Assembly: GCA_937901185.1 (NCBI GenBank)
Contig: CALCHR010000121.1
Location: 1 to 40,497, forward strand
Source of the DNA: an uncultured Bacteroidales bacterium
Lineage (GTDB): Bacteria > Bacteroidota > Bacteroidia > Bacteroidales > Bacteroidaceae
Direction: 5' to 3'
Length of the DNA: 40,497 bases
Shown here: one piece after another, positions 8,830 to 17,447 of the stretch
Layout: every line of letters starts with the position of its first letter
Numbering within the stretch: the stretch's first letter is position 1
The notes under the pieces: generated by a model
Seen by the model: only the letters and a program-made list of their open reading frames with translations
Told to the model about the DNA's origin: nothing
Database searches by the model: none
Translations under genes and position numbers: made by a program

Positions 8830-8847
8830 CACTCTCAATTTGAAAAT

Positions 8848-10530
8848 ATGATAAATGAAGAATTATATCCCGACTATCTTTTTGAGGTAAGTTGGGAGGT
8901 TTGTAATAAAGTAGGCGGCATATATACAGTGTTGTCTTCGCGTGCAAAAACGCTTCAAGATAAAAATAAAGACAAAGTTTTTTTTATTGGTCCTGATATT
9001 TGGAAAGATAAAGAGAATTTACTTTTCTCAGAAGACAAACTTTTATTGAAGAAATGGAAAAGTGAAGCTTCAAAGAATGGTCTTCAAGTTAGAATCGGTC
9101 GATGGAATATTCCTGGAGAACCTATAGCTATCTTAGTGGATTTTAATCCTTTCTTTGAACAGAAAGATAATATATATAAAGAGGCTTGGGAGTTCTTTGG
9201 AGTAGATTCTCTCCATGCTTATGGTGACTATGATGAGGCCTCAATGTTTTCTTATGCTGCAGGTCGCTTTGTTGAAATCATTTATAGCTTGATTCCTAAA
9301 AAAGAAAATAAGGTTATTTATCAGGCACATGAATGGATGTCTGGTTTAGGAATGCTATTCTTAAAAAAACGACAACCCCAAATTGCTACGATATTTACTA
9401 CTCATGCAACAAGTATTGGCCGTTCAATAGCTGGTAATAATAAGTTGCTGTATGAATATTTTGAAGGTTACAATGGTGACCAAATGGCTGCAGAGCTGAA
9501 TATGGAGGCTAAACATAGCATTGAAAAGAAAAGTGCTTGGAATGCCGATTGTTTTACTACAGTAAGTAGCTTTACCGATATAGAATGTGCTCAATTGTTG
9601 GACAAAAAGGCAGATGTAGTTTTACCTAATGGCTTTGAAAATGATTTTGTTCCCAAAGGGTCAGCTTTTACAGCAAAGAGGAAAGCTGCAAGAAAAAAGA
9701 TCTTACAAGTAGCTTCAGCTTTATGCGGTCAAGAAATAAAAGATAGCACACTTATTGTATCGACGAGTGGCCGAAATGATTTTCGTTGTAAAGGCTTTGA
9801 TGTTTATCTAGAGGCTTTAGCACAACTAAATAGTCGTTTGCGTAATCGTATGGCTATTGATGGAGAAGTTGTTATGGAAACTTCAACTCGTGTGTTAGCT
9901 CTTATTGAAGTTCCCTGTTGGACTATCGGTCCTCGTAAAGATTTGCTGGATAAGCTTAATGGAGAATCTGAGATAGGTGAATTGGATAATCCGATGATTA
10001 CCCATGACCTTTATAATCTAAATGAGGATCGCATTTTGTGTCTGATTAAGAGTTTAGGTCTTTGGAATACATCTGAGGATCCAGTGAAAGTTTTGCTGGT
10101 TCCTTGTTATCTGGAAGGACAAGATGGAATTTTTGACATGCCTTATTATGACATCTTGACAGCAAACGACCTATGTATTTATCCTTCATATTATGAACCT
10201 TGGGGATATACTCCGCTGGAAAGCTGTGCATTCAAAACTCCTTGTATCACAACAGACTTAAGTGGATTTGGTCAGTGGGTTAATTCTTTGTTAGGACATA
10301 ATGGAGAACTTGAAGATGGGGTTAAGGTCTTGCATCGCACAGATATGAATTATTTTGAAGTCTCTAGAGAAATTTGTTTGACTATAGAACAGATTTTGCA
10401 TTCAGACAAAGCAGAGCGTGATGCTATGCGAAAAAATGCAGCTCGTGTCGCAGAAAAAGCTCAGTGGAAATATTTTATTAAACATTATTATGAAGCCTAT
10501 AAATGGGCTTTACAAAAAATAGAAAATTAA
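8848..10530 (+). CDS. Glycogen synthase, GT3 (eukaryote-like) type
   Basis: Extends alpha-1,4-glucan chains from a nucleotide-sugar donor (UDP- or ADP-glucose, not decidable here). The 560-residue protein begins at ATG 8848 with DYLFEVSWEVCNKVGGIYTV, the donor-binding KVGGIYTV loop typical of GT3/GT5 synthases. Near the C-terminus YYEPWGYTPLES gives the E-x7-E motif (Glu450 and Glu458) that marks retaining GT-B synthases. The sequence is closer to the fungal/animal GT3 layout than to bacterial GlgA (GT5), which is usual in Bacteroidetes. The phosphorylase gene follows 20 nt downstream, so synthesis and breakdown of storage glycogen are encoded together. No branching enzyme or ADP-glucose pyrophosphorylase is in the window. 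Confidence 0.93.
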   Translation: MINEELYPDYLFEVSWEVCNKVGGIYTVLSSRAKTLQDKNKDKVFFIGPDIWKDKENLLFSEDKLLLKKWKSEASKNGLQVRIGRWNIPGEPIAILVDFNPFFEQKDNIYKEAWEFFGVDSLHAYGDYDEASMFSYAAGRFVEIIYSLIPKKENKVIYQAHEWMSGLGMLFLKKRQPQIATIFTTHATSIGRSIAGNNKLLYEYFEGYNGDQMAAELNMEAKHSIEKKSAWNADCFTTVSSFTDIECAQLLDKKADVVLPNGFENDFVPKGSAFTAKRKAARKKILQVASALCGQEIKDSTLIVSTSGRNDFRCKGFDVYLEALAQLNSRLRNRMAIDGEVVMETSTRVLALIEVPCWTIGPRKDLLDKLNGESEIGELDNPMITHDLYNLNEDRILCLIKSLGLWNTSEDPVKVLLVPCYLEGQDGIFDMPYYDILTANDLCIYPSYYEPWGYTPLESCAFKTPCITTDLSGFGQWVNSLLGHNGELEDGVKVLHRTDMNYFEVSREICLTIEQILHSDKAERDAMRKNAARVAEKAQWKYFIKHYYEAYKWALQKIEN

Positions 10531-10550
10531 TAACCAAACTATTTATAGTG

Positions 10551-13181
10551 ATGAACGTTAAAGTAAGTAATGCAAATACGCCTAACTGGAAAACAGTGAC
10601 CGTGAAAAGTCATATTCCCGAGGCGTTGAAAAAACTAGATGAAATTGCTCATAACCTTTGGTGGACATGGAATGCTGAAGGTCGCAATCTTTTCCGTAGC
10701 TTAGATCCGGAACTTTGGGCACAAGTTGACCAAAATCCTGTAGAATTGCTCTGTCGCTTAGATTACGATCGTTTGATAGAACTTTCAAAGGATAAAGAAT
10801 TGATTGCACGCATGGATAAAGTCTATAAGAACTTCCGTGCTTATATGGACGTTAAGCCCAATGCAGAACGTGCGAGTGTGGCTTATTTCTGTATGGAATA
10901 TGGTTTGAATCATATCTTGAAGATTTATTCTGGTGGTCTTGGTATCCTTGCTGGTGACTATTTGAAAGAGGCTTCAGATTCAAACGTAGATATGGTAGCT
11001 GTAGGTTTCCTCTATCGATATGGATATTTTACTCAGACCTTATCAATGGATGGACAGCAAATTGCTAATTATGAAGCTCAAAATTTTGATAAGCTTCCCA
11101 TCGAACGTGTTTTAGACAAGGATGGTAAGCAAGTGGTCGTAAATGTGCCTTTCCCCAACTTCACTGTTTATGCTTCTGTATGGCGTGTGAATGTAGGTCG
11201 CATTTCTCTCTACCTGCTTGATACTGATAATGATTTGAATTCAGAATATGACCGTCGCATCACTCATGCTCTTTATGGTGGTGATTGGGAAAATCGTATT
11301 AAGCAAGAATACTTGTTGGGTATTGGTGGTATGTTGATGCTGAAGCAATTGGGCATTACCAAAGAAGTTTACCACTGCAATGAAGGTCATGCTGCACTCT
11401 GCAACGTTCAGCGTCTTATTGACTTTGTAGAAAGTGGTTTGACTTTCGGTGAGGCCTTGGAACTTGTAAAGGCATCTTCTCTCTATACTGTTCATACTCC
11501 TGTACCTGCAGGTCACGACTATTTTGAAGAAAGTCTTTTTGGAAAATACCTTGGAAATGTTCCTGAAAAATTAGGTATTTCTTGGGATGATTTTATGGGA
11601 CTTGGTCGTACAAATCCTGAAGACAAGGGAGAACGTTTCTGTATGTCTACATTCTTGTGCAAAACTTGTCAGGAAGTAAATGGCGTGAGCTGGCTTCATG
11701 GCAAGGTTTCTCAGATGATGTTCAAAGGCATCTGGCCGGGATATATGCCCGATGAGTTGGCCCGTAAACATTCTGTACGCTCACATAGTGAATATGAAGA
11801 GTGCTATAATGTGAATGAGGATGAAAGCCATGTTGGTTATGTTACAAATGGTGTTCACTTCCCCACATGGGCTGCAAATGAGTGGAAAGAACTCTATACA
11901 AAACACTTTGATAAATCTTTCATGGAGGATCAAAGCAATGGTGCTATCTGGGAAAAGATTTATGAAGTAAGCGATAAGGAAGTTTGGGAAACTCGTTGCA
12001 AACTGAAGATGAAGCTTATCGAGTATATTCGAGTACGCTTCCGCGAAAGCTGGTTGAAGAATCAGGGAGACCCCAGCCGAGTAGTTTCTTTGCTGGATAA
12101 GATTAACCCCAATGCTTTGTTGATTGGTTTCGCTCGTCGTTTTGCTACTTATAAGCGTGCACATCTGCTTTTCTCTGATTTGGACAGATTGGCTAAGATT
12201 GTAAATAATCCTGACTATCCTGTTCAGTTCCTCTTCGCAGGAAAGGCACACCCTGCTGATGGTGCAGGACAGGGCTTGATTAAAAAGATCTATGAAATTT
12301 CTCAACGTCCGGAATTTATTGGCAAGATTATCTTCCTTGACAATTACGACATGGAATTGGCTCGCCGTTTGGTATCTGGTGTTGATATCTGGATGAATAC
12401 TCCAACACGTCCTTTAGAGGCTTCCGGAACTTCTGGAGAAAAGGCTTTGATGAATGGTGTTGTGAATCTTTCAGTTCTTGATGGCTGGTGGTATGAAGGT
12501 TATCGTCCCGGTGCCGGTTGGGCATTGACAGATAAGCGCACTTATCAGAACCAAGATCATCAAGACAAGCTCGATGCCTCTACAATTTACTCTCTCTTAG
12601 AACAGGAAATCATTCCTCTCTATTATGCTCATAGCGCCAAGGGTTACAGCGAAGCATGGGTAAGGACAGTTAAGAACTCAATTGCTCAAATTGCCCCGCA
12701 ATATACCATGAAGCGTCAGTTGGACGATTACTTCGATCGTTTCTACAACAAGGAAGCTGCACGCTATAAACTTCTTGCTGCCAATAATAATAAGTTAGCT
12801 AAAGAAATTGCTGCTTGGAAAGAAAGTGTGGCAGAACGCTGGGATAGCATCCGAATTGTGAAGTCAGAATATGATGAACAATTCTTGAATGGCAACTTGA
12901 TGAGTGGTAAGGACTTCTCTGTAACTCATGTAGTAGATACTCAAGGATTGGAAGACTCTATCGGTATCGAAATGGTTGTTCTGACAACTGTAGAAGGAAA
13001 AGAAACTGTACATGAAAAATTCCCCTTGGAGGTTGTTAATAAAGAAGGAAATCTTTATACATTCCAACTTACAACCAGTCCAGATTTGGCAGGTTCTTTC
13101 AAAGTAGCTTTCCGTATGTATCCCAAGAACAAGCAATTGCCTTATCGTCAAGATTTTGCATATGTGCGTTGGTTCGTATAA
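10551..13181 (+). CDS. glgP: Alpha-glucan (glycogen) phosphorylase, GT35
   Basis: Releases glucose-1-phosphate from glycogen using phosphate and pyridoxal phosphate. The 876-residue product belongs to the alternative bacterial type (TIGR02094-like) with a DUF3417 N-terminal domain: LDEIAHNLWWTWN near the start, then YFCMEYGL, the GGLGILAGDYLKEASD glycine-rich region, and the PLP-lysine region GTSGEKALMNGV with Lys631. Relatives usually have Met before this Lys (GTSGMK); here it is Glu. The frame is open upstream into the synthase gene, but ATG 10551 (MNVKVSNANTPNW) gives the family N-terminus and a 20-nt gap, so it is preferred. The C-terminal 110 residues form an extra domain ending DFAYVRWFV. 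A strong terminator follows. Confidence 0.95.
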   Translation: MNVKVSNANTPNWKTVTVKSHIPEALKKLDEIAHNLWWTWNAEGRNLFRSLDPELWAQVDQNPVELLCRLDYDRLIELSKDKELIARMDKVYKNFRAYMDVKPNAERASVAYFCMEYGLNHILKIYSGGLGILAGDYLKEASDSNVDMVAVGFLYRYGYFTQTLSMDGQQIANYEAQNFDKLPIERVLDKDGKQVVVNVPFPNFTVYASVWRVNVGRISLYLLDTDNDLNSEYDRRITHALYGGDWENRIKQEYLLGIGGMLMLKQLGITKEVYHCNEGHAALCNVQRLIDFVESGLTFGEALELVKASSLYTVHTPVPAGHDYFEESLFGKYLGNVPEKLGISWDDFMGLGRTNPEDKGERFCMSTFLCKTCQEVNGVSWLHGKVSQMMFKGIWPGYMPDELARKHSVRSHSEYEECYNVNEDESHVGYVTNGVHFPTWAANEWKELYTKHFDKSFMEDQSNGAIWEKIYEVSDKEVWETRCKLKMKLIEYIRVRFRESWLKNQGDPSRVVSLLDKINPNALLIGFARRFATYKRAHLLFSDLDRLAKIVNNPDYPVQFLFAGKAHPADGAGQGLIKKIYEISQRPEFIGKIIFLDNYDMELARRLVSGVDIWMNTPTRPLEASGTSGEKALMNGVVNLSVLDGWWYEGYRPGAGWALTDKRTYQNQDHQDKLDASTIYSLLEQEIIPLYYAHSAKGYSEAWVRTVKNSIAQIAPQYTMKRQLDDYFDRFYNKEAARYKLLAANNNKLAKEIAAWKESVAERWDSIRIVKSEYDEQFLNGNLMSGKDFSVTHVVDTQGLEDSIGIEMVVLTTVEGKETVHEKFPLEVVNKEGNLYTFQLTTSPDLAGSFKVAFRMYPKNKQLPYRQDFAYVRWFV

Positions 13182-13200
13182 TAATTAAGAAAACTATATT

Positions 13201-13244
13201 AAGAAAGAGGGCTTCATTGTATATGAAGCCCTCTTTCTTTTTTT
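13201..13244 (+). terminator. Intrinsic terminator after glycogen phosphorylase
   Basis: A perfect 17-bp stem (13201-13217 with 13223-13239, GAGGGCTTCAT core) and a 5-nt loop, followed by a T run to 13244. It begins 19 nt after the stop codon. The A-rich 5' flank makes it plausible on the other strand too. Confidence 0.92.
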
Positions 13245-13373
13245 GTGATTATTATGACTTGACGCAGTCAATAAATAGGTTTATTATTCTAAATGCAAAG
13301 AAAAATGTTGTAACCTATATAGTATCTAATGTTAAACTTGTCAATTTTTTTAGTACACCTCATAAAATAAGAT

Positions 13374-13394
13374 TTGTAACAAGCCGTGTTACAA
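13374..13394. repeat. Solitary copy of the GTAAC-AAGCCGT-GTTAC palindrome
   Basis: GTAAC (13376-13380), AAGCCGT, GTTAC (13388-13392) forms a short palindrome whose centre AAGCCGTGT is the same as in the 22-bp tandem repeats at 25893-26024, with the arms exchanged. It lies in the 260-nt gap between the two convergent genes, where nothing else was seen apart from the terminator. Confidence 0.55.
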
Positions 13395-13442
13395 AAACTA
13401 TGTTTTGACTTATTTCTATTTAATCATAAAATGGTAGTTCTA

Positions 13443-14972
13443 TCATTTCTGTATTTGGAACTTAAAAGGGATGGTGTATTTAGATCTAACCGGTTGCCCA
13501 TTTTCTTTCGCTGGAGAGAACCTTTTTAACTTTTTTGTAGCCTCTATGGCAGCACAGTCACATTCTTTGGAAAGGCTCTTCTGTATTCTTGTATTTTCTA
13601 TTTTCCCATCTTTCCCAATAGTCAATTGTAGTAAAACTGTTCCTTCTATACCATTCTGTTGAGCTATTGGGGGATATTTGATAACTCGAGAAATCTCTTT
13701 TAATAAAGCAAAGGTTCCACCAGGATAGGAAGCGTGTTTAATGTTGGGATTTTGATTGTCGTTTTTCGTTGGTTCGTTTGAGGTCTGAGCAGAAATACTG
13801 ACAATATTCTTTCCGGGATGGCCCATCTCCTTTGCAGTCTTAGGATTTTTTATGACATTTACATACTGAATACTTTTAGGGTCTAAGTCTTTTAAGTCTT
13901 CTTCTTGTATTTTTTTACCATTAAGAAGGAACACTTTAGACGTGTCGTTGGTCACTGCTTTTTGTGGGCTTTCAGATATCCTGCTATCATAGCCAACTAC
14001 CCGTATGGTGTCTTGGGTGATGTTAGATTTTTTATTAACTTTGTCTCGAATGTTGGGCACGTTTGTGTCAACTGTCGACGTTGATGAACTTGTGGCGAAG
14101 GCACTAAGAGCCAATGTTGCCACTGGAACGATGTACAGTACTTTACTGCGCATCCAAGTGTTTGATTTTTTCTTTTGCATCATAGCGATACGTTTTAATG
14201 TTAAACTATTGCAGAGGTTGTTGGCGAAAATGTAGGAGTTGGAGCCAACAACTCTTTTTATGAGTAATTGTTGATATTCTTTTGAGGAGATATCTTGTGA
14301 TAAAACGTAGCTGTCTGCTTCGTATTCATGTATGTCGCGCAGACTGTTTCCAAAGATATATACAATAGGATTCCACCATTGAAAGGATTGAAATGCAGCC
14401 AGTAATAACAAGTCCCAAGAATGTCTGGCTTGAATGTGCCCCATTTCGTGTGTGATAATTTTGTGAGCATTTTCTTGGTAGTCTTTTTCACTGATAACTA
14501 TATTGTTCATCCAACTATAGGGCGCAATTTCTTCAGCATGGCAATAGATTGTTGTATGGCCATTTTGTTCTTTCCACAGACAGCCCCTTTGAATATTGTT
14601 CCTTAGTTTGTAAAGTCCCAATAATCGCCAAACTAAGAACGCCAATACGCCAATGATGTAAATCCATGAAGCAATGCCCATCCAAGAAATATTTAGCTCA
14701 GAATATGTGTGAGGTTCTATAGTGGAGATTGTCTCTATGACCGCATTCTCGACCAATTCTGATACAGCAACCGTTTGCATCGCCGAAGAGAATCCCCATG
14801 TAAGTGCCGGAATGTTTAGCCAAGGCAGAACTATGGAAACTATCACTATGAGTAGCAGAATTTTACGATTGAAGCTAAAGAAACTGTCTCTACTGAGTAA
14901 AAAGATGTAGGGGACGTAAAGTAGGATAAAAGCAAATGCAGATTTTAGTGAGTATAATAAAAATGCTTCCAT
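13443..14972 (-). CDS. M56 (BlaR1-like) membrane metallopeptidase with TonB C-terminal domain
   Basis: The 509-residue protein starts with several membrane helices (LLYSLKSAFAFILLYVPYIFLL, then two or three more up to about residue 130). It has a cytoplasm-facing zinc protease motif HEMGH (His175, Glu176, His179) and a fourth membrane segment near residue 295. This is the BlaR1/MecR1 M56 layout, in which an external signal triggers cleavage of the paired repressor. Instead of the beta-lactam sensor domain, the outer part carries a segment NGKKIQEEDLKDLDPKSI, as seen in TonB-linked Bacteroidetes proteins, and a C-terminal TonB domain (about 425-509: GIEGTVLLQLTIGKDGKI). The beta-lactam-binding STxK region is not seen, so the ligand is unknown and resistance should not be assumed. 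It follows the BlaI-type gene by 10 nt. Confidence 0.92.
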   Translation of the reverse strand: MEAFLLYSLKSAFAFILLYVPYIFLLSRDSFFSFNRKILLLIVIVSIVLPWLNIPALTWGFSSAMQTVAVSELVENAVIETISTIEPHTYSELNISWMGIASWIYIIGVLAFLVWRLLGLYKLRNNIQRGCLWKEQNGHTTIYCHAEEIAPYSWMNNIVISEKDYQENAHKIITHEMGHIQARHSWDLLLLAAFQSFQWWNPIVYIFGNSLRDIHEYEADSYVLSQDISSKEYQQLLIKRVVGSNSYIFANNLCNSLTLKRIAMMQKKKSNTWMRSKVLYIVPVATLALSAFATSSSTSTVDTNVPNIRDKVNKKSNITQDTIRVVGYDSRISESPQKAVTNDTSKVFLLNGKKIQEEDLKDLDPKSIQYVNVIKNPKTAKEMGHPGKNIVSISAQTSNEPTKNDNQNPNIKHASYPGGTFALLKEISRVIKYPPIAQQNGIEGTVLLQLTIGKDGKIENTRIQKSLSKECDCAAIEATKKLKRFSPAKENGQPVRSKYTIPFKFQIQK

Positions 14973-14982
14973 TGTTCTTAAT

Positions 14983-15375
14983 TTATTGATTGAAAGATTC
15001 TTTTTCTAATGAGAGCAGGAGTTGTAGAATTTCCTCTCGGCTTAACTTCTCCTCTTCTATGAAATAGCAGAGCATGGATTTAAGATTTCCGCCGAAGAAA
15101 TTTTTCTTGACCTCCTGCATGGTCCTATGTGTATATTGTGCTCGCGAAACTATAGGGACATATAAGTGGGTCTTGCCTTCTCCCTTGCTCTTCTTAAACT
15201 CAACAAATCCTTTTTCATAAAGCACTCTTAAATAGGTGGCTATTGTAGTATAGGCCGGTTTGGGCTCTTCCCATTCATTGATGATGTCCCAAGCACAAGC
15301 AGGGCGACCTAGACTCCATAAAATAGTCATTACGTCGAATTCTACTTTGGTTAATGTTTTTCCATCCCGTTTCAT
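14983..15375 (-). CDS. BlaI/MecI/CopY-family transcriptional repressor
   Basis: A 130-residue protein of family length. The N-terminal winged helix is visible: LTKVEFDVMTILWSLGRPACAWDII, then TTIATYLRVLYEKGFVEFKK, with the wing KGEGKTHLYVP. The C-terminal third is the helical dimerisation tail. Family members repress their own operon as dimers and are inactivated by proteolysis by the partner M56 protease, which is encoded directly downstream. It probably represses the promoter at 15433-15404; a perfect palindrome ATATTTAAATAT lies just upstream of that and is a possible operator (weak evidence, AT-rich context). Confidence 0.93.
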   Translation of the reverse strand: MKRDGKTLTKVEFDVMTILWSLGRPACAWDIINEWEEPKPAYTTIATYLRVLYEKGFVEFKKSKGEGKTHLYVPIVSRAQYTHRTMQEVKKNFFGGNLKSMLCYFIEEEKLSREEILQLLLSLEKESFNQ

Positions 15376-15403
15376 TTAGGTCTTTTCTTCTGTTTAGTTA
15401 TGG

Positions 15404-15433
15404 CAAAAGTGATGATAAAATAGAATGTTGCAA
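15404..15433 (-). promoter_or_regulatory. Probable promoter of the BlaI-M56 pair
   Basis: On the minus strand TTG (15433-15431), a 19-bp spacer, then CACTTTTG (15411-15404), which differs from TAnnTTTG at the second base and, in the first two positions overall, by TA to CA. The distance to the ATG at 15375 is about 28 nt. A palindrome ATATTTAAATAT immediately upstream could be a repressor site. Confidence 0.4.
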
Positions 15434-15578
15434 TATTTAAATATCTAAAAGTTTCGATATTCTTTAGCTTTTAACTTTTATTCGTAGATATAGAGGTGTA
15501 ACTAGTACAAGAGCATATCTCTAAAAGGAGTTTTTTTCTAAAAAAATCTCTAATTATAGACTTAAAGAGCTATTTTCT

Positions 15579-15608
15579 TTTGGATTCTAGTTTTTTCCTT
15601 TAACTTTG
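15579..15608 (+). promoter_or_regulatory. Promoter of the atp operon
   Basis: TTTG at 15579-15582, 18-bp spacer, TAACTTTG at 15601-15608. It lies about 30 nt upstream of the conserved start of AtpD and is divergent from the BlaI promoter. Confidence 0.65.
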
Positions 15609-15638
15609 TGGGAGAAATATTTTAATAATCAATTGAAC

Positions 15639-17177
15639 GTGGAATCCAAGACCTTGAAAATAGGACATATTTCGCAGATTATTGGCCCTGTAGTCGATGT
15701 CTGTTTCGAAAAGAATGGTAAGGGCTCAGAAGATGTGTTGCCCAAAATTCATGAAGCATTAGAGGTGGTTCATCCTGATGGTAGAAAAATTGTGATTGAA
15801 GTGCAGCAGCATATCGGTGAAGATACAGTGCGAACAGTCGCAATGGATAATACCGACGGATTGCAACGTGGCCTTGAGGTGAAAGCTTTGGGCGCTCCGA
15901 TTTCAATGCCTACTGGTGAGCAGATTAAAGGTAGAATGCTGAATGTAATCGGTGAGAGTATTGATGGTTTGCAAGCCTTTGATAAGAGTACAGGTGCTTA
16001 TCCTATTCATCGTGAACCTCCTAAATTTGAAGATTTGAAGACCAGTAGTGAGGTCCTTTATACCGGTATTAAAGTGATTGACTTGCTTGAACCTTATGCT
16101 AAGGGTGGTAAGATTGGTCTCTTTGGTGGTGCGGGTGTAGGAAAGACTGTGCTTATCATGGAGCTAATCAATAATATTGCTAAAGGACACGATGGTTTTT
16201 CTGTCTTTGCTGGTGTGGGAGAACGTACCCGTGAAGGTAATGACTTGCTACGTGAGATGATAGAATCAGGCGTTGTGAAGTATGGTGAAAAATTTGTGGA
16301 AGCCATGGAACGCGGAGAATGGGATCTATCAAAGGTTGATTATGAAGAAATGGCTAAGAGTCAAGCCACTCTTGTTTATGGCCAGATGAATGAACCTCCT
16401 GGAGCACGTGCTTCTGTTGCATTGTCTGGTTTGTCTATTGCTGAGTCATTTAGAGATAGTGGAGCAGCAGACGGTAAACAGACTGATATATTGTTCTTTA
16501 TTGATAATATTTTCCGTTTTACTCAAGCTGGTTCAGAAGTTTCAGCGTTGTTGGGACGTATGCCTTCTGCTGTGGGTTATCAGCCAACGTTGGCCAGCGA
16601 AATGGGTGCAATGCAGGAACGCATTACCTCCACAAAAAATGGTTCTATTACCTCTATACAGGCAGTCTATGTGCCTGCTGACGACTTGACAGACCCCGCT
16701 CCTGCCACAACTTTTACCCACTTGGATGCAACAACTGTATTAAGTCGTAAGATTACAGAGCTGGGTATTTATCCCGCAGTAGACCCATTGGATTCAACTT
16801 CTCGAATTCTTGATCCTAATGTGATTGGTAAAGAACATTATGATTGTGCACAGCGTGTAAAACAGATTTTGCAGAAATATAAGGAATTGCAAGATATTAT
16901 AGCAATTCTAGGTATGGATGAGCTATCTGATGAAGACCGTTTGACAGTGAATCGTGCTCGTCGTGTGCAGCGTTTCTTGAGTCAGCCATTTACGGTTGCT
17001 GAGAAATTTACAGGTGTACCGGGTGTTATGGTTCCCATAGAAGAAGTTATTCGTGGTTTCAATATGATTCTTGATGGTGAAGTAGACTATTTACCTGAAC
17101 AAGCATTTTTGAATGTAGGTACAATAGATGATGCCATAGAAAAAGGTAAGAAACTTTTGGCTTCTGCAAATGCTTAA
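15639..17177 (+). CDS. atpD: F1Fo ATP synthase subunit beta
   Basis: Catalytic subunit of the F1 head. Walker A GGAGVGKT lies at 163-170 (numbered from GTG 15639), followed by GERTREGNDLL, the ALSGLSIAE region, and a full C-terminal helical domain; about 512 residues, slightly longer than E. coli because of a Bacteroidetes-type insertion around residues 200-230 and an N-terminal insertion (EKNGKGSEDVLPK). There is no ATG between the promoter and the conserved GHISQIIGPVVDV segment. The in-frame TTG at 15606 lies in the -7 box, leaving TTG 15633 or GTG 15639 as the start; GTG is chosen with low certainty. It is the first gene of the operon, with epsilon 17 nt downstream, the order usual in Bacteroidetes rather than the E. 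coli order. Confidence 0.95.
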   Translation: MESKTLKIGHISQIIGPVVDVCFEKNGKGSEDVLPKIHEALEVVHPDGRKIVIEVQQHIGEDTVRTVAMDNTDGLQRGLEVKALGAPISMPTGEQIKGRMLNVIGESIDGLQAFDKSTGAYPIHREPPKFEDLKTSSEVLYTGIKVIDLLEPYAKGGKIGLFGGAGVGKTVLIMELINNIAKGHDGFSVFAGVGERTREGNDLLREMIESGVVKYGEKFVEAMERGEWDLSKVDYEEMAKSQATLVYGQMNEPPGARASVALSGLSIAESFRDSGAADGKQTDILFFIDNIFRFTQAGSEVSALLGRMPSAVGYQPTLASEMGAMQERITSTKNGSITSIQAVYVPADDLTDPAPATTFTHLDATTVLSRKITELGIYPAVDPLDSTSRILDPNVIGKEHYDCAQRVKQILQKYKELQDIIAILGMDELSDEDRLTVNRARRVQRFLSQPFTVAEKFTGVPGVMVPIEEVIRGFNMILDGEVDYLPEQAFLNVGTIDDAIEKGKKLLASANA

Positions 17178-17194
17178 TATACAATAATAATATA

Positions 17195-17440
17195 ATGAAA
17201 GTAGTTATTGTATCTCCAGAACGAACACTCTATAATGGAGAGGCCGAGGGCGTAATTGTTCCCGGAGATTCTGGGTGCTTTGAGATTCTTAAGGATCATG
17301 CTCCGGCTATTTCAACGCTTTCAAATGGAGTCGTTGTTTTGAGGGGAAATCAGCCTATGGAAATCCCTGTTAATGGGGGATTTGTTGAGGTGGCTCGTAA
17401 TGAAGTATCCTTATGTGTTGAGGTCGCTGTCAAAAAATAA
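17195..17440 (+). CDS. atpC: F1Fo ATP synthase subunit epsilon (short form)
   Basis: Central-stalk subunit. The 81-residue product contains only the N-terminal beta-sandwich: VVIVSPERTLYNGEAEGVIVPGDSGCFEILKDHAPAIS. The C-terminal helical hairpin of the 130-140-residue E. coli epsilon, which brakes ATP hydrolysis, is missing; the frame ends cleanly and the next gene follows within 8 nt, so this is not a truncation by frameshift. A short epsilon is known in Bacteroidetes and Chlorobi. Inference: hydrolysis control must rely on something else. Confidence 0.92.
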   Translation: MKVVIVSPERTLYNGEAEGVIVPGDSGCFEILKDHAPAISTLSNGVVVLRGNQPMEIPVNGGFVEVARNEVSLCVEVAVKK

Positions 17441-17447
17441 TAATTTG

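Noticed and set aside
8827..8847. TTG start for glycogen synthase
   Set aside because: This TTG is part of the TATCTTTG promoter box; ATG 8848 lies just downstream.
10503..10550. Earlier start for glycogen phosphorylase
   Set aside because: It would overlap the synthase gene and adds residues not expected in the family; ATG 10551 fits.
13169..13408. Plus-strand ORF after glycogen phosphorylase
   Set aside because: It runs through the terminator hairpin and AT-rich intergenic DNA.
14983..15375. Beta-lactam resistance operon
   Set aside because: No beta-lactamase gene and no penicillin-binding sensor domain are present; BlaI/M56 pairs are common in Bacteroidetes with other or unknown signals.
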